Positions 1 to 9,595 are shown, counted from the stretch's first letter. The stretch: 64,000 bases of DNA from Curtobacterium sp. MCJR17_055 (GCF_003224335.1 NZ_QKLF01000001.1:620001-684000); one strand, 5' to 3'. Translations and numbers: made by a program. Notes: generated by a model not told the origin, from the sequence alone.

Positions 1-2626
1 ACGTGGTGGAGCCACCGGGCTGGTTCGACGGGTCCGTGCCCACGAGCGAGACGTCGCCGGGTGCTGCCGCCGTGTAGCGCACCTGCTCCCCGGCCCCGGT
101 GTCGATCGCCACGGGCTCGGCGAGCGCTGTCCGGCCGTGGAAGGACCCGTCCTGCCCAGCGGCCCGGTCCGGCAGGACGTCGATGAGGTCGGAGCCGTGG
201 AACGGGTCGGTGTTCGTGTAGACGAGGTCCCACTCCAGCCGGTCGCCGGCGACCACGACCGGTTCGACGGCGTGCTCCTCCACGCCGACCCCGCCCGTGG
301 TGGTGACCTGCACCGCGCGCTGCGCACGGCGGTACTCGGCGGGCGACGCATCGGTGGGGGACGCGACCTCGGCCACGTTGTCGATCGGACCGGCGGGCGC
401 CGCGGTCGAGATCGTGGCCCGGTAGGTGATCGGCGGGATGGACGAGTTCGGTCGGACGTCGTGCATCGTCCAGGTGAGCCGCTGGTGCCGCCGCCCCTGC
501 GCGTCCTGCACGGCGTCGACCGCCGGGGTGGTCGACGCGCTGGCGGGGACGTAGGTGGTGTCCACCGGCAGGGTGTCGCGGACGGTGACCGTCGCCGGAC
601 GCCCCTTCGTGTTCCCGTTGGTCAGCGTCGGGTAGAGGGCGTACTCGAGCGTGTCCCCGGCGACGGCGGAGGTGGTCCGGTCCGGGGTGTCGGCAGCGTC
701 GTGTCCGGGGTCGACGGTCTTCTTCGCGATCCGGGCGAGGTTCTCGGTGATGACGACGCTGTCCGTCAGGCCGCCGACGCCGAGCGACGGATCGGCGCTG
801 TCGTGGATCCACCCGGGGTGCTGCGTGCCCGAGGAGAGGTGCCCGAAGTCGAGGGCTCGGGTCCCGTCCGGGGCGTCGAGGACGGTGACCCACGAGTACA
901 GCGCCGCGTGGCGCCCACCGGCCAGGTCACCGACGGCGCGGACGGCACCGACCGCGGCGATGCCGCCCGGCACGTCCTCCGGAGCGTCGTACCACGGTCC
1001 GTCCTCGTCGTCGCACGTGCGTCGCTGCCCCTCTGCGGCCGACGTCATGTCGTACGCGGCGTACTGCACGTGCGCGTCCGACAACCCGGTCGCCTCCGCG
1101 GCCCGTGACGGACTCCCCACCCGGGTGAGGCGTTGGGTGGCACGGTCGAACGTGTCGCAGAGGACCGCGTCCTGGTACGGCGAGAGCCCGCCGTTGCTCA
1201 TGGTGACCTCGCTCCGGAGCCGGACCCCCGCGGTCGCCCAGGGGTCGCCCTGGCGCGCGGACCCAGGGCGGACCTCGTGGGCGTCGCCGACCACCCGGTA
1301 CAGCCGCTTCCCGCCGCTGCCCGGGTCGAACTCCACGAGGTTGCGCTCGGACACGTTGTCCGCCGTCGGCTCGGTCCCGCCCGGGAAGTTCGGGGCTCCG
1401 CTGGCCGACGTGGTCTGCAGCGGGGTGAAGGTGTTGCGGGACAGCACGTTCGTCCCGCCCGTCGGCTCGGGCAACCAGAAGCTGATGTACCCGGCGACGA
1501 CGAGGCCGACCTTGCCACCGGCGATCGGGCCGCCGTACTGGTTCTCCGTCGGCATCCGTGTGGGGTCGGTCACCGTCCCCGTGATCGTGACGTCGACGTC
1601 CTCCCCCGGGCCGCTCTGCGTGCAGCTGATCGTGCCCGAGTCCGCGACGGCCCGGGCACCACCGCCCTTCCCGGCCGGGAGTCCGCCGAACCCGGACGCC
1701 GCGCGCGAGTTCGGGCCGCATGTGGGCTCGTCGCCGTTCCAGAGCCGAGCGCCGGACGGCAGGTCGCCGAGGATCTGGGAGACGTCGTCGGTGAAGGTCA
1801 TCGGGCCGCCGGCCCCCTCGAAGCCGAGCAGCCCCTGACCCGGGACCACCGGCTGCCAGTCGACCGCGATCGGGTACACGAGCTGGATCCCCCGCTGTCC
1901 GCCCGGACCGGTGACGTCCGTCCGGAGCGACGACGCCTGGATGTCCTTCGCCAGGTTGTACCGTGCTGCGGCGGACACGGTCGTGGTGGGCGAGGTCGCC
2001 GTGACGGTCCCGTTGTCGGCGTCGTCCGCGGTGCCGGTCGCACGGACCGTGATCGCGTCACCGTGCCGGAGCTCCGCGGAGACGTCGAGCACCGCCGGTA
2101 CCGCAACCGCTCGGCCTTCGGGGACGGAGTCGAGGTCGCAGACCAGCTCCTGGCCGTCGATCCGTGACCCGCTCCCGGTGCACCGCGAGGGCACGGCGGC
2201 CCAGCGGGTACCGGCCGGCGCGGTGAGGGTGAAGCGCTCGTGTGAACTGGCCCCGCCGGTGGAGTTCATCGTGACGCGGTACGTGATCGCGTCGAGGGTG
2301 CGGACGATGCCGTTCGCGGCGCCGCTGTCGCCGCCCGGCTGGTCATCGGGCGTGAACGGACCGTTGCCGTCCTTCGCGACCTCGATCGCGAGCCCGACCT
2401 CGGCGTCGGTCGACGTGGCCGGACCGGTCGACGTGGCCGGGGACGGCGCAGTGGATGCGGCCGGAGACGGCCCGGTCGTCGGGGACGGGGTCGGCGCGGT
2501 GGACGCGGCTGGCGCTGACGCGGACGGTCGCCCCGCGACCGCCCAGGTCGGTGTCGCCACGGTCAGCACGAGGCTCGCGGCGGTCACCAGCGTGACCGCG
2601 ATGCGGAAGGGGATGCGTGGTCGCAA
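1..2626 (-). CDS. Secreted DUF11-type repeat surface protein, C-terminus beyond the window
   Basis: The frame is open from a TTG codon at 2626 to the left edge, about 875 visible residues, with an in-frame TGA just upstream and GGAG six bases before the TTG. The N-terminus has basic residues followed by a hydrophobic stretch (IAVTLVTAASLVLTVA), read as a signal peptide, then a Ser/Ala/Pro/Thr-rich linker. The rest contains isopeptide- or DUF11-like beta-sandwich features, for example ITYRVTMNSTGGAS, YALYPTLTNG with VRDTLPVDTTYVPAS, and WDLVYTNTDPFHGSDLIDVLP. Such proteins are usually wall-attached and non-enzymatic, in adhesion or surface layers. Any sorting signal lies outside the window. 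Family assignment is from the repeat style only, so function is inferred. Confidence 0.8.
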   Translation of the reverse strand, partial: MRPRIPFRIAVTLVTAASLVLTVATPTWAVAGRPSASAPAASTAPTPSPTTGPSPAASTAPSPATSTGPATSTDAEVGLAIEVAKDGNGPFTPDDQPGGDSGAANGIVRTLDAITYRVTMNSTGGASSHERFTLTAPAGTRWAAVPSRCTGSGSRIDGQELVCDLDSVPEGRAVAVPAVLDVSAELRHGDAITVRATGTADDADNGTVTATSPTTTVSAAARYNLAKDIQASSLRTDVTGPGGQRGIQLVYPIAVDWQPVVPGQGLLGFEGAGGPMTFTDDVSQILGDLPSGARLWNGDEPTCGPNSRAASGFGGLPAGKGGGARAVADSGTISCTQSGPGEDVDVTITGTVTDPTRMPTENQYGGPIAGGKVGLVVAGYISFWLPEPTGGTNVLSRNTFTPLQTTSASGAPNFPGGTEPTADNVSERNLVEFDPGSGGKRLYRVVGDAHEVRPGSARQGDPWATAGVRLRSEVTMSNGGLSPYQDAVLCDTFDRATQRLTRVGSPSRAAEATGLSDAHVQYAAYDMTSAAEGQRRTCDDEDGPWYDAPEDVPGGIAAVGAVRAVGDLAGGRHAALYSWVTVLDAPDGTRALDFGHLSSGTQHPGWIHDSADPSLGVGGLTDSVVITENLARIAKKTVDPGHDAADTPDRTTSAVAGDTLEYALYPTLTNGNTKGRPATVTVRDTLPVDTTYVPASASTTPAVDAVQDAQGRRHQRLTWTMHDVRPNSSIPPITYRATISTAAPAGPIDNVAEVASPTDASPAEYRRAQRAVQVTTTGGVGVEEHAVEPVVVAGDRLEWDLVYTNTDPFHGSDLIDVLPDRAAGQDGSFHGRTALAEPVAIDTGAGEQVRYTAAAPGDVSLVGTDPSNQPGGSTT

Positions 2627-2807
2627 GGGGACTCCAGTTCAGGACGGGCACCGTCAGGTACCTGGGGCGGTATCCGTACGTCACACATCAAACACGAGCG
2701 GCGTCCCAGCGCCTCTTTCTCGACATTCCGTATTCCACCCGCATACGATCAGGCACGATCCGGTCACGATCCGCGACGACGAGCCCGACCGGGGCGACAC
2801 TGACGCC

Positions 2808-3239
2808 ATGACACGGGGGAAGACCGGGGTCTCGATCGGGGTCGTGCTCGCGCTCGGCGGTGGACTGGGTGGCTGCGCGGCGATCTCGGTCGGGCAGTGC
2901 GTCGAGTGGGCGCCGCTCTCCCCGGCCGAGCAGGAGCAGGAGGCGAGCCTCGTCGTGGACGCCGACCTGCGGCCGACCGACCGCACTGTCGAGGCGCTCG
3001 GGCGCTACCGCGTCCGTGAGGCGGACATCACCAGCGTCCGCAAGGGCCACGCGCCCGGCGACCGCATCGACGTCATCGCGACCTCGGACCAGTGCACGAG
3101 CAGCGGGGAGCCGGTGGAGTACCTCGACGGCGATCCGCTCGCCGAGCCGGGTTCCTACCGGCTGTACCTGACGAAGGAGCAGGCCGGGGGCGCGTGGCGA
3201 CTCGTCGTGCCCGGCGCCGCCCAGCGTCTGGACGACTGA
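2808..3239 (+). CDS. Small putative lipoprotein
   Basis: The product has 143 residues. The N-terminus MTRGKTGVSIGVVLALGGGLGGC is a lipoprotein signal peptide with an LGGC lipobox, so Cys23 would be lipidated and the mature part held on the outer face of the membrane. The remainder is soluble and has two further cysteines (GQCVEW and DQCTSS) that could pair. I do not recognise the family; YRVREADITSVRKGHAPGDRIDVI suggests a compact beta domain. It runs divergently from the surface-protein gene to its left and converges with kup, whose stop lies 18 bases downstream. Confidence 0.75.
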   Translation: MTRGKTGVSIGVVLALGGGLGGCAAISVGQCVEWAPLSPAEQEQEASLVVDADLRPTDRTVEALGRYRVREADITSVRKGHAPGDRIDVIATSDQCTSSGEPVEYLDGDPLAEPGSYRLYLTKEQAGGAWRLVVPGAAQRLDD

Positions 3240-3257
3240 CCGGCGCGAGCAGGCGCG

Positions 3258-5288
3258 TCAGACCTCGACGTCGCTCCCCATCGTCACCGTGCGCCGGAGC
3301 GGCAGCCCGAACCGTGCAGCCGGGTCGGCGGCGTTGTGGGCCATCGCGACGAACAGCTTCCGCCGCCACGACACCATCCCACCCTTGCCCGAGCCGGTCC
3401 GGAGCGCACCGCGGGAGATGAAGTACGACGCCGCCGACATGTCCTCCTGCGCCAGGTCGAGCACGCCGGCGGCACAGGCGGCACGCATCGCCGCGGGCAG
3501 GTCCTGGTCGTCGGAGAACCCGAAGGTGATCGTGATGTGGTCGATGCCGTCCTCGTCGTGGCCGAGCTCGTCGCGCCTGAACGCATCGGACAGCGCCACG
3601 TGCGGCACGTTCGCGGTGAGCACGGACACGATGACGACCCGCTGGTGCACGACCCCGTTGTGCTCGACGTTCGCCCGGAGCGCGAGCGGCGTCGTCTCCT
3701 TGTTCGGGTGCGGGAACACGGCGACGCCCGGGACCCGCGGGATGTGGTCGGCGTTGACCGTCTCGATGAACTCCGAGAGGGACCCCTCGCGCTTCCGCCG
3801 CTCCTGCTGCACGAGCTGGCGCCCGCGGTGCCAAGTGGTCATCAGGGTGACGACGGCGAGCGCGATGAGCAGCGGCACCCACCCGCCGTGCACGACCTTG
3901 GACAGGTTGCCGGCCAGGAAGGTGAGTTCGAGGCCGCCGAACACCACGGCGACGAGCACGAGCTTCCACGTCGCCCAGCGCCACAGCGGCTTCACGACGA
4001 CGAGCAGCAGGAGTGTGTCGACCACGAGCGCCCCGGTGACGGACACCCCGTACGCGGTGGCGAGCGCCGCCGAGGACCGGAAGGCGAGCATGATCGCCAT
4101 CACGCCGATGAAGAGCAGCAGGTTGACGGCCGGCAGGTAGACCTGGCCGCCCTCGCGCTTGGACGTCTGGCGGATGGTCAGCGGCGGGAGGAGCCCGAGC
4201 TGCACGGCCTGCCGGGTGAGCGAGAACGCGCCGGAGATGACTGCCTGGCTCGCGATGACGGTGGCCGCGGTGGCGAGGATCACGACGGGGATCTGCGCCC
4301 AGCTCGGGAACAGCAGGAAGAACGGGTCCTCCGTGGCCGTCGGGTCCTCGAGCACCAGCGCTGCCTGGCCGAGGTAGTTGCAGACGAGCGCGGGGAACAC
4401 CACGAAGAACCAGGCGCGGAGGATCGGCATGCGTCCGAAGTGGCCCATGTCGGCGTACAGCGCCTCGGCCCCGGTGATCGCGAGGACGACCGCGCCCATC
4501 GCGATGAAGGTGATGAACGGGTGCGCGAACAGGAACGCGATCGCCCAGGTCGGGGACAGCCCCTGCAGGACGCCGGGGTGCTCGACGATGTGCGGGATGC
4601 CGGCGACGGCGATGACGACGAACCAGAGCAGCATCACGGGTCCGAACGAGGCACCGACCTTGGCGGTGCCGAACCGCTGGACGACGAACAGCCCGACGAG
4701 GATGACGGCCGCGATCGGCACGACGAGGTGCTCGACCGACGGAGCCGCGGTGCCCAGGCCCTCCACTGCCGACAGCACGGAGACGGCCGGTGTGATCACG
4801 GAGTCGCCGTAGAACAGGGCGACCCCGACGATCCCGATGACCAGGAACACGGTGGTCCCGCGCGGGCGGTGCGCGTGCAGACGTCGGGCGAGTGCGGCGA
4901 GCGCCATCACCCCGCCCTCGCCGTGGTTGTCGACCCGCATGAGCACGAGTACGTACTTGATCGACACGACGATCGTGATCGACCAGACGAGCAGCGAGAT
5001 GACGCCGTAGACGTCCTCCGGGACCGGCCGGACGATCCCGCCGTCGACCGAGAACACCGTGCGCATCGAGTAGAGGACGCTCGTGCCGATGTCCCCGAAG
5101 ACCACACCGAGCGCGGCGAGGGCCAGGGCTGCCTTGCCATGGTGCCCACGGGCCTCCCGGCCGGCGGGCTGCTGCCTGGCCGTCGCGGGGTGCGTGGCGT
5201 CGTCGCCGGGACCGGCGTCTCCGGGCTGGGCGTCACGCGCAGCCGACGGCTGGTCGGACGACTGCGACGACGCGCGGGTCTCGGTCAC
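3258..5288 (-). CDS. kup: Kup-family potassium uptake permease
   Basis: The 676-residue product matches the Kup/HAK/KUP family in length and layout. It has a soluble Gln/Ala-rich N-terminus (residues 1-45), then GVVFGDIGTSVLYS, the hallmark of the first membrane segment, and about twelve hydrophobic segments to about residue 485. A cytoplasmic C-terminal domain follows, with VPGVAVFP and NVEHNGVVHQRVVIVS. Kup imports K+ with H+ symport. The GTG start at 5288 is preceded by GGAG. It lies downstream of the two-component operon on the same strand but a hairpin at 5306-5328 separates them, so it is probably transcribed on its own. Confidence 0.95.
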   Translation of the reverse strand: MTETRASSQSSDQPSAARDAQPGDAGPGDDATHPATARQQPAGREARGHHGKAALALAALGVVFGDIGTSVLYSMRTVFSVDGGIVRPVPEDVYGVISLLVWSITIVVSIKYVLVLMRVDNHGEGGVMALAALARRLHAHRPRGTTVFLVIGIVGVALFYGDSVITPAVSVLSAVEGLGTAAPSVEHLVVPIAAVILVGLFVVQRFGTAKVGASFGPVMLLWFVVIAVAGIPHIVEHPGVLQGLSPTWAIAFLFAHPFITFIAMGAVVLAITGAEALYADMGHFGRMPILRAWFFVVFPALVCNYLGQAALVLEDPTATEDPFFLLFPSWAQIPVVILATAATVIASQAVISGAFSLTRQAVQLGLLPPLTIRQTSKREGGQVYLPAVNLLLFIGVMAIMLAFRSSAALATAYGVSVTGALVVDTLLLLVVVKPLWRWATWKLVLVAVVFGGLELTFLAGNLSKVVHGGWVPLLIALAVVTLMTTWHRGRQLVQQERRKREGSLSEFIETVNADHIPRVPGVAVFPHPNKETTPLALRANVEHNGVVHQRVVIVSVLTANVPHVALSDAFRRDELGHDEDGIDHITITFGFSDDQDLPAAMRAACAAGVLDLAQEDMSAASYFISRGALRTGSGKGGMVSWRRKLFVAMAHNAADPAARFGLPLRRTVTMGSDVEV

Positions 5289-5305
5289 GGCGGGGGCTCC
5301 AGTTC

Positions 5306-5328
5306 GCGGCCGTGCGGGCGACGGCCGC
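5306..5328. terminator. Hairpin between response regulator and kup
   Basis: GCGGCCGT and ACGGCCGC form a perfect 8-bp stem around a 7-base loop. It sits between the stop of the response regulator and the start of kup. There is no U-tract, as is common for actinobacterial terminators. Confidence 0.5.
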
Positions 5329-5395
5329 GCCCATCATGCACCCGCGGAGTGACAGCAGAGCACCAGGCGCACCTGACGCAGCGTCGAACGGCTGC

Positions 5396-6070
5396 TCAGG
5401 CGTCCTGGTCCGGCACCGTGACGATGCGGTTCTGGTACGCCCAGACCACGGCCTGCAGGCGTGACCGGACCCCGAGCTTGGGCAGCATGCGCGCCAGGTG
5501 GGACTTGACGGTGGAGACCTCGACGACGAGCTCCGCCGCGATCTCCTCGTTCGACATCCCCTGCGCCAGGAGCAGCAGCACGTCCCGCTCCCGGGCGGTC
5601 AGCACCCCGTCGACCCGGTCGCCCGTCACCGGCTGCAGGCTCCGGCGCGAGGTGAACTCACGGAGCACTCGCCGGGTCAGGGCCTGGTCGAGGGTGCCGT
5701 TGCCCGCGGCCACCTGACGGACGGCGCCGATGATCGTGTCCGGTTCGGCGTCCTTGAGCAGGAACCCGGACGCACCGGCCTCGAGGGCACCGAACACCAG
5801 GTCGTCCATGTCGAAGGTCGTGAGCATGAGGACGGGCACCGCGGGGTCGGCATCCGGTCGGCAGAGTTCGCGGGCGACCTCGATGCCGTTCCGGACCGGC
5901 ATCCGGATGTCGAGGACCGCGACGTCGGGCCGCGTGCTGCGGGCGAGCGCGAGTGCTTCGCCGCCGTCGGCGGCGACCCCGACGACCTCGATGTCCGGCT
6001 CGGCGTCGAGGAGCGCCGAGACGCCGGCCCGGACGAGTGGCTGGTCGTCGGCGACGAGCACGCGGATCAC
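5396..6070 (-). CDS. NarL/FixJ-type response regulator
   Basis: The product has 224 residues from a GTG start at 6070 (VIRVLVADDQ). The receiver domain spans about 1-120, with acidic residues in VADDQ, the phospho-acceptor Asp54 in VLDIRMP, Thr in MLTTFD and Lys in FLLKDAEP. A LuxR-type helix-turn-helix spans about 157-220 (LTARERDVLLLLAQGMSNEEIA, then VSTVKSHLARMLPKLGVRSR). The start overlaps the end of the histidine kinase gene by four bases (GTGA), so the two are translationally coupled and form a cognate pair. The stimulus is unknown; the adjacent CPBP gene is a possible target. Confidence 0.94.
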   Translation of the reverse strand: MIRVLVADDQPLVRAGVSALLDAEPDIEVVGVAADGGEALALARSTRPDVAVLDIRMPVRNGIEVARELCRPDADPAVPVLMLTTFDMDDLVFGALEAGASGFLLKDAEPDTIIGAVRQVAAGNGTLDQALTRRVLREFTSRRSLQPVTGDRVDGVLTARERDVLLLLAQGMSNEEIAAELVVEVSTVKSHLARMLPKLGVRSRLQAVVWAYQNRIVTVPDQDA

Positions 6071-7449
6071 CGCGCCACCTCCGGGTCGGCGGCCGTCGTG
6101 TCGGACTCGGGCCGGGCCTCCCGGCCGAGCGTCAGTGCGACCAGCCACCCGCCGTCGTCCGTCGGACCGACCTGGAGGCCCGCCCCCACCAGTTCCGCCC
6201 GCTCGCGCATGCCGCGGAGTCCGTTGCCACCCGCGGGGGTGCTGCCCTGCGCCGGCACGGCGGCCGGCCCGTTCTCGACGCGCACCACGAGGTGGTCGTC
6301 GGCGCGGTCGTCGATCGTGACGGTGCACGGCGCACCCGGAGCGTGCAGGGCGGCGTTGGCGAGGGCCTCCTGGACGGTGCGGTACGCGGCGAGCTGCGCG
6401 AGCGGGCCGACCCCGTCGCCGAGCGGACGGCCACCTCCTGCGCGGTCGACGGCCAGGACGTCCAGCCGGACGTCGCTGCGGAACCGTGCCCGTTCGACCA
6501 GGTCGACGACCCCGGCGACGGTCTCGACGGCCCGTTCGGCGGGGCTGTCGTCGCGGAGCAGGCCGACCAGGCGGCGGAGGTCCTCGAGGACGGCGGTGCT
6601 CTGCTCCCGGACCTGGCGGACGCCCTCGTGGGCGCGCTCGGGGTCGGTGTCGATCTGGCGGTCGATGACGGCGGACATGAGGGCGATCCCGGAGAGGTGG
6701 TGGGCGGCGATGTCGTGGAGCTCCCGGGCCATGGCGGCACGCTCGCGGGAGACGGCGGCGTCGATCAGGGCGTCCTGCTCCCGGTCGACCGCGGTGGCCT
6801 CGGCGGTGCGGGCGACGCGGACCTCGCGGCGGGACAGCACGACCAGGGTGACGAGCAGCGGCAGGCCGACGGCGCCGACCGCCTGCAGGACGCCCTGGCC
6901 GATCGAGCCGGTGAGGCCCTGACCGAAGCTCGCCCGGAACCCGCCCGAGGTCACGGCCCACAGCACCGCTCCCCCGATCACGACCAGCACGGCCGCTGCG
7001 GTGAGTGCGGGCCACAGCCGTGCGAGCGGGACGCGGAGTGCGGCGAGGACGACGGCCACCGCGACGGCGAACGGCGTGAGCCCGAAGAGCTCGAACGCCT
7101 GCGGGGCGAGGACGGCGACGAGCACCGGGATCGCCGCCACGACGACGAGCGTGGTTCGCGGTGCCCGGCGGGCGGCGAGCAGGGCGGCCGCCTGGGCGAG
7201 GAGCCCGAGGGTCAGGACCGTCCACGGCGCACTGCCGACGGCCGGGTAGCTGACGGTCTCGCCGATCGTGTCCGGGTCGGCGGCGTCGAGCGGCGGCAGG
7301 GCGAGCAGCAGACCGAGGGCGACCACGGCGGTGCCGAGCGCGACGAGCACGTCGGTGCGGCGCTCGCGGGCGGTGGCGGGACGCCGGGCGGGCGCAGCGC
7401 CCCCGGCCTCGGCCTGGGGGCGCTGCGCGAGCGGCTCAGCGGGTGCCAT
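6067..7449 (-). CDS. NarL-family sensor histidine kinase
   Basis: The product has 460 residues. Residues 30-205 hold about five or six membrane segments with no obvious extracellular sensor domain, followed by a short helical linker. The HisKA_3 dimerisation box ERAAMARELHDIAAHHLSG carries the phospho-acceptor His245. The HATPase domain follows, with an N-box-like NAALHAP and the G-box GGNGLRGMRERAELVGAGL. This is the DesK/LiaS/NarX architecture. ATG 7449 is preceded at exactly six bases by TAGGAT, so it may be read from a leaderless transcript as well as by read-through from the CPBP gene, with which it overlaps by 14 bases. Confidence 0.93.
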   Translation of the reverse strand: MAPAEPLAQRPQAEAGGAAPARRPATARERRTDVLVALGTAVVALGLLLALPPLDAADPDTIGETVSYPAVGSAPWTVLTLGLLAQAAALLAARRAPRTTLVVVAAIPVLVAVLAPQAFELFGLTPFAVAVAVVLAALRVPLARLWPALTAAAVLVVIGGAVLWAVTSGGFRASFGQGLTGSIGQGVLQAVGAVGLPLLVTLVVLSRREVRVARTAEATAVDREQDALIDAAVSRERAAMARELHDIAAHHLSGIALMSAVIDRQIDTDPERAHEGVRQVREQSTAVLEDLRRLVGLLRDDSPAERAVETVAGVVDLVERARFRSDVRLDVLAVDRAGGGRPLGDGVGPLAQLAAYRTVQEALANAALHAPGAPCTVTIDDRADDHLVVRVENGPAAVPAQGSTPAGGNGLRGMRERAELVGAGLQVGPTDDGGWLVALTLGREARPESDTTAADPEVAR

Positions 7450-8410
7450 GCTGCGATCCTACGAGGGGCTCCGCCGCCGGGATCGGGGCGTCGATCGGCA
7501 GCGCCCGACGGGCCGGGTCGTACCCGAGGTGCCCGCGGGTGGCGATGAGCAGCACCACGGCGGTGATGGTCGACATGATCGTCAGGCCGATCATCAGCGT
7601 GCCGGCGGTCATGCTCGGGTACATCGTGGGGAAGAACGTCGAGATCGTGTTGTTCACGCCGACGTGCAGCAGCAGTGCGAGCGGCAGGCTCTCGCCGGTC
7701 TTGTTGAAGACCTGCACCATCAGGACGTTGAACGTGATCGTGAACAGGGCGAACACGACGGGCTCGCTCCAGTGCGCGTTCGGCCATCCGCCCCAGTCGC
7801 TGAGGTACAGCGGCATGTGCCACAGCGCCCACACCGGGCCGAGGATCGCCGCGGCACCCAGGCCACCGAAGCGGTGCTGCAGGCGGGGCAGGGCGAAGTC
7901 GCGCCAGCCCGGCTCCTCGCTCAGACCGGTGGAGAACAGCTGGATGACGAGGCCCGGCACGACGGCGGCGAACACGAGGGCGGTCGGTGCGTGCACGTCC
8001 CCGCCCGCGAACGGCAGCGCCGACACGATGATCAGGGCCGGCACGACGACGAGCGCCAGGGCGTACCAGTACCAGGCGACCCGCCAGCGGAAAAGACGCC
8101 CGACCCAGCGGCGGAGGCCCGGGCGACCGTCGGCGACCGCGGTCACGATGAACGCGCCGCCGAGCGGGCCGAGCAGTGCGCCGGGCAGCACCCCGGTGAA
8201 CTGCGCGCTGCCGAGTACCTCGGCGAAGTGGATGTCCCAGACGCCCATGCCGTGCGGCGACAGGATGTAAGGGACCCACGCGAGCCAGCTCAGCCCGAGT
8301 GCGAGGGTGAAGAACGACCCGAGCGGGTGCCGCGCGATGACGCCGCGGATCCCGTGCCGGTCCTGCGGAGCGGTGCCGGTCTGCGACCGGGCTTCGATGG
8401 TGTTCGTCAT
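7436..8410 (-). CDS. CPBP-family intramembrane metalloprotease
   Basis: The product has 324 residues (MTNTIEARSQ start) and about eight hydrophobic segments. The family's motif 1 is present as GLSEEPGWRDFALPRL (EExxxR), motif 2 as LWHMPLYL, and a late LLHVGVNN supplies further conserved residues. The family, known as CAAX proteases or bacteriocin-processing enzymes, contains intramembrane glutamate-type proteases, but specific substrates are rarely known. It is the first gene of an operon with the histidine kinase and response regulator, overlapping the kinase by 14 bases, so a role in envelope-stress signalling is plausible but inferred. Confidence 0.9.
   Translation of the reverse strand: MTNTIEARSQTGTAPQDRHGIRGVIARHPLGSFFTLALGLSWLAWVPYILSPHGMGVWDIHFAEVLGSAQFTGVLPGALLGPLGGAFIVTAVADGRPGLRRWVGRLFRWRVAWYWYALALVVVPALIIVSALPFAGGDVHAPTALVFAAVVPGLVIQLFSTGLSEEPGWRDFALPRLQHRFGGLGAAAILGPVWALWHMPLYLSDWGGWPNAHWSEPVVFALFTITFNVLMVQVFNKTGESLPLALLLHVGVNNTISTFFPTMYPSMTAGTLMIGLTIMSTITAVVLLIATRGHLGYDPARRALPIDAPIPAAEPLVGSQHGTR
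7456..7461 (-). promoter_or_regulatory. -10 element for a leaderless histidine kinase mRNA
   Basis: TAGGAT on the minus strand ends six bases before ATG 7449, the spacing expected if transcription starts at the A of the start codon. Confidence 0.5.
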
Positions 8411-8505
8411 GACATCGACGCTAGGAACTGCGCCGCGCCGGGACGACCGGCGGAGGGAGGCACGTGCGGGACTTGCATCGAAAGGATGCAGCCCCGCTGC
8501 ACCCG

Positions 8506-8994
8506 TCAGCGACCCCGGTCCGGAGCCGCGGCGGCCAGCACCACCGGGTCCTCGCAGCCCCGCGCGAAGCCCGCGATCCGCCGGTCGATGTCCCGCTGCA
8601 GCACGAGCACGCCGATGCGCTCCGCGAGCGGGGCCAGCCACTTCGGCTTGCAGGTGAAGTTGTAGCGCCAGACCGCCAGGGTGTGCCCCGGCTGCCCCTC
8701 CGCGGCGCTGAACCGCCATCCGCCCCCCATGCGCTCGAAGAACCACGAGCCCTTCGTCATCTTCATGCCGACGTTCGAGGGCGGGTTGTACGAGACGTAC
8801 TCGCTCTCCATCGCCAGGCCGAACCGCTGCACCGTGTACGTCCGCACCCCCTTGCCAGGAACGGTCGCGCCGATGAGGTGCTGCCGCCGGATGAACGGGT
8901 CCCATCGCTTCCGGACCTCGCCCTGCGTCTGCGAGACGGCGAAGGCGACGTCCACGTCGACCGGGACGACACAGCGGGACTCGACGACGGGCAT
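8506..8994 (-). CDS. SRPBCC (START-like) family protein
   Basis: The product has 162 residues. It begins with the typical SRPBCC strand and helix, MPVVESRCVVPVDVDVAFAVSQ, and continues with RWDPFIRRQHLIG, YTVQRFGLAMESEYV and WFFERMGGGWRFSAAEGQPGHTLAVWRYNF, matching the helix-grip fold used for lipids and other hydrophobic ligands. There is no signal peptide, so it is cytosolic. ATG 8994 is preceded by CAGCAT at a six-base spacing, a possible leaderless promoter. The ligand is unknown. Confidence 0.8.
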   Translation of the reverse strand: MPVVESRCVVPVDVDVAFAVSQTQGEVRKRWDPFIRRQHLIGATVPGKGVRTYTVQRFGLAMESEYVSYNPPSNVGMKMTKGSWFFERMGGGWRFSAAEGQPGHTLAVWRYNFTCKPKWLAPLAERIGVLVLQRDIDRRIAGFARGCEDPVVLAAAAPDRGR

Positions 8995-9006
8995 GCGACC
9001 ATGCTG
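8995..9006 (-). promoter_or_regulatory. -10 element for leaderless SRPBCC gene
   Basis: CAGCAT (9001-9006, minus strand) lies six bases before ATG 8994. Confidence 0.35.
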
Positions 9007-9106
9007 GCACGCGGCGGGACCGCCGGACGGGAGGCCCGGGGCGGGCTCGCACCGCGCCTCCCGTCCAGTGGCGGCATCTCCGCGCGCCGCGATCCACCCT
9101 GGCGGC

Positions 9107-9580
9107 ATGGTGGCATCTCGGGACGAGTCGGCGATGAGTTGTCCGCGCCGAGTTGCGTTCCCTGCTGTGGTCGTCCTCGCCGGCGCGGTCTTCGCCGTCG
9201 GGATGTTCAGTCTCGGGACGATCAGGTACAGCTCCGTGGACTGGGAATCGGTGGCTGTCGCCTCACAGGTCGCGATCCCGTTGGGAGTCGTGGTGGCCGC
9301 TACCGTCGCGCGGGTCGGAGTGATCGTGAGGAACCGCGCGGAAGACGAACTCGTGGCGCATCCGGTCCGCCGCGCATCGGTCATTGTGGGTGTACTGGCG
9401 TTCGTCGCTGCCGCTGTCGGCGGTCTGCTCTTGACGGTGGGCGGTTGGCAACTCGTCCTGCCGGCGGCAGCCGTCTGCGCTTCCCTGGCCGCGGGATGCG
9501 CAGGTCTCGTTCTCCGACGACCAAGAGCAGACATCCGGGACGACGAGTCCGATCACCACGGGGCAGCAGACGCCCGGTAG
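9107..9580 (+). CDS. Small integral membrane protein of the 9-13 kb patch
   Basis: The product has 157 residues with four predicted membrane segments (VAFPAVVVLAGAVFAVGMF; VAVASQVAIPLGVVVAATVA; VIVGVLAFVAAAVGGLLL; VLPAAAVCASLAAGCAGLVL) and a charged C-terminus. I do not recognise the family. CACCCT sits six bases before ATG 9107, fitting leaderless initiation; ATG 9134 is the alternative. The TAG stop at 9578-9580 is part of the first copy of the recurring palindrome. Confidence 0.65.
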   Translation: MVASRDESAMSCPRRVAFPAVVVLAGAVFAVGMFSLGTIRYSSVDWESVAVASQVAIPLGVVVAATVARVGVIVRNRAEDELVAHPVRRASVIVGVLAFVAAAVGGLLLTVGGWQLVLPAAAVCASLAAGCAGLVLRRPRADIRDDESDHHGAADAR

Positions 9581-9595
9581 CCGATCCTTCAGCGG
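9575..9595 (+). repeat. Recurring 21-bp palindrome, copy 1 (supplies a stop codon)
   Basis: CGGTAGCCGATCCTTCAGCG plus G. The left arm matches the family consensus CGRTAGCCGRTC. The TAG is the stop codon of the membrane-protein gene ending at 9580. Confidence 0.7.
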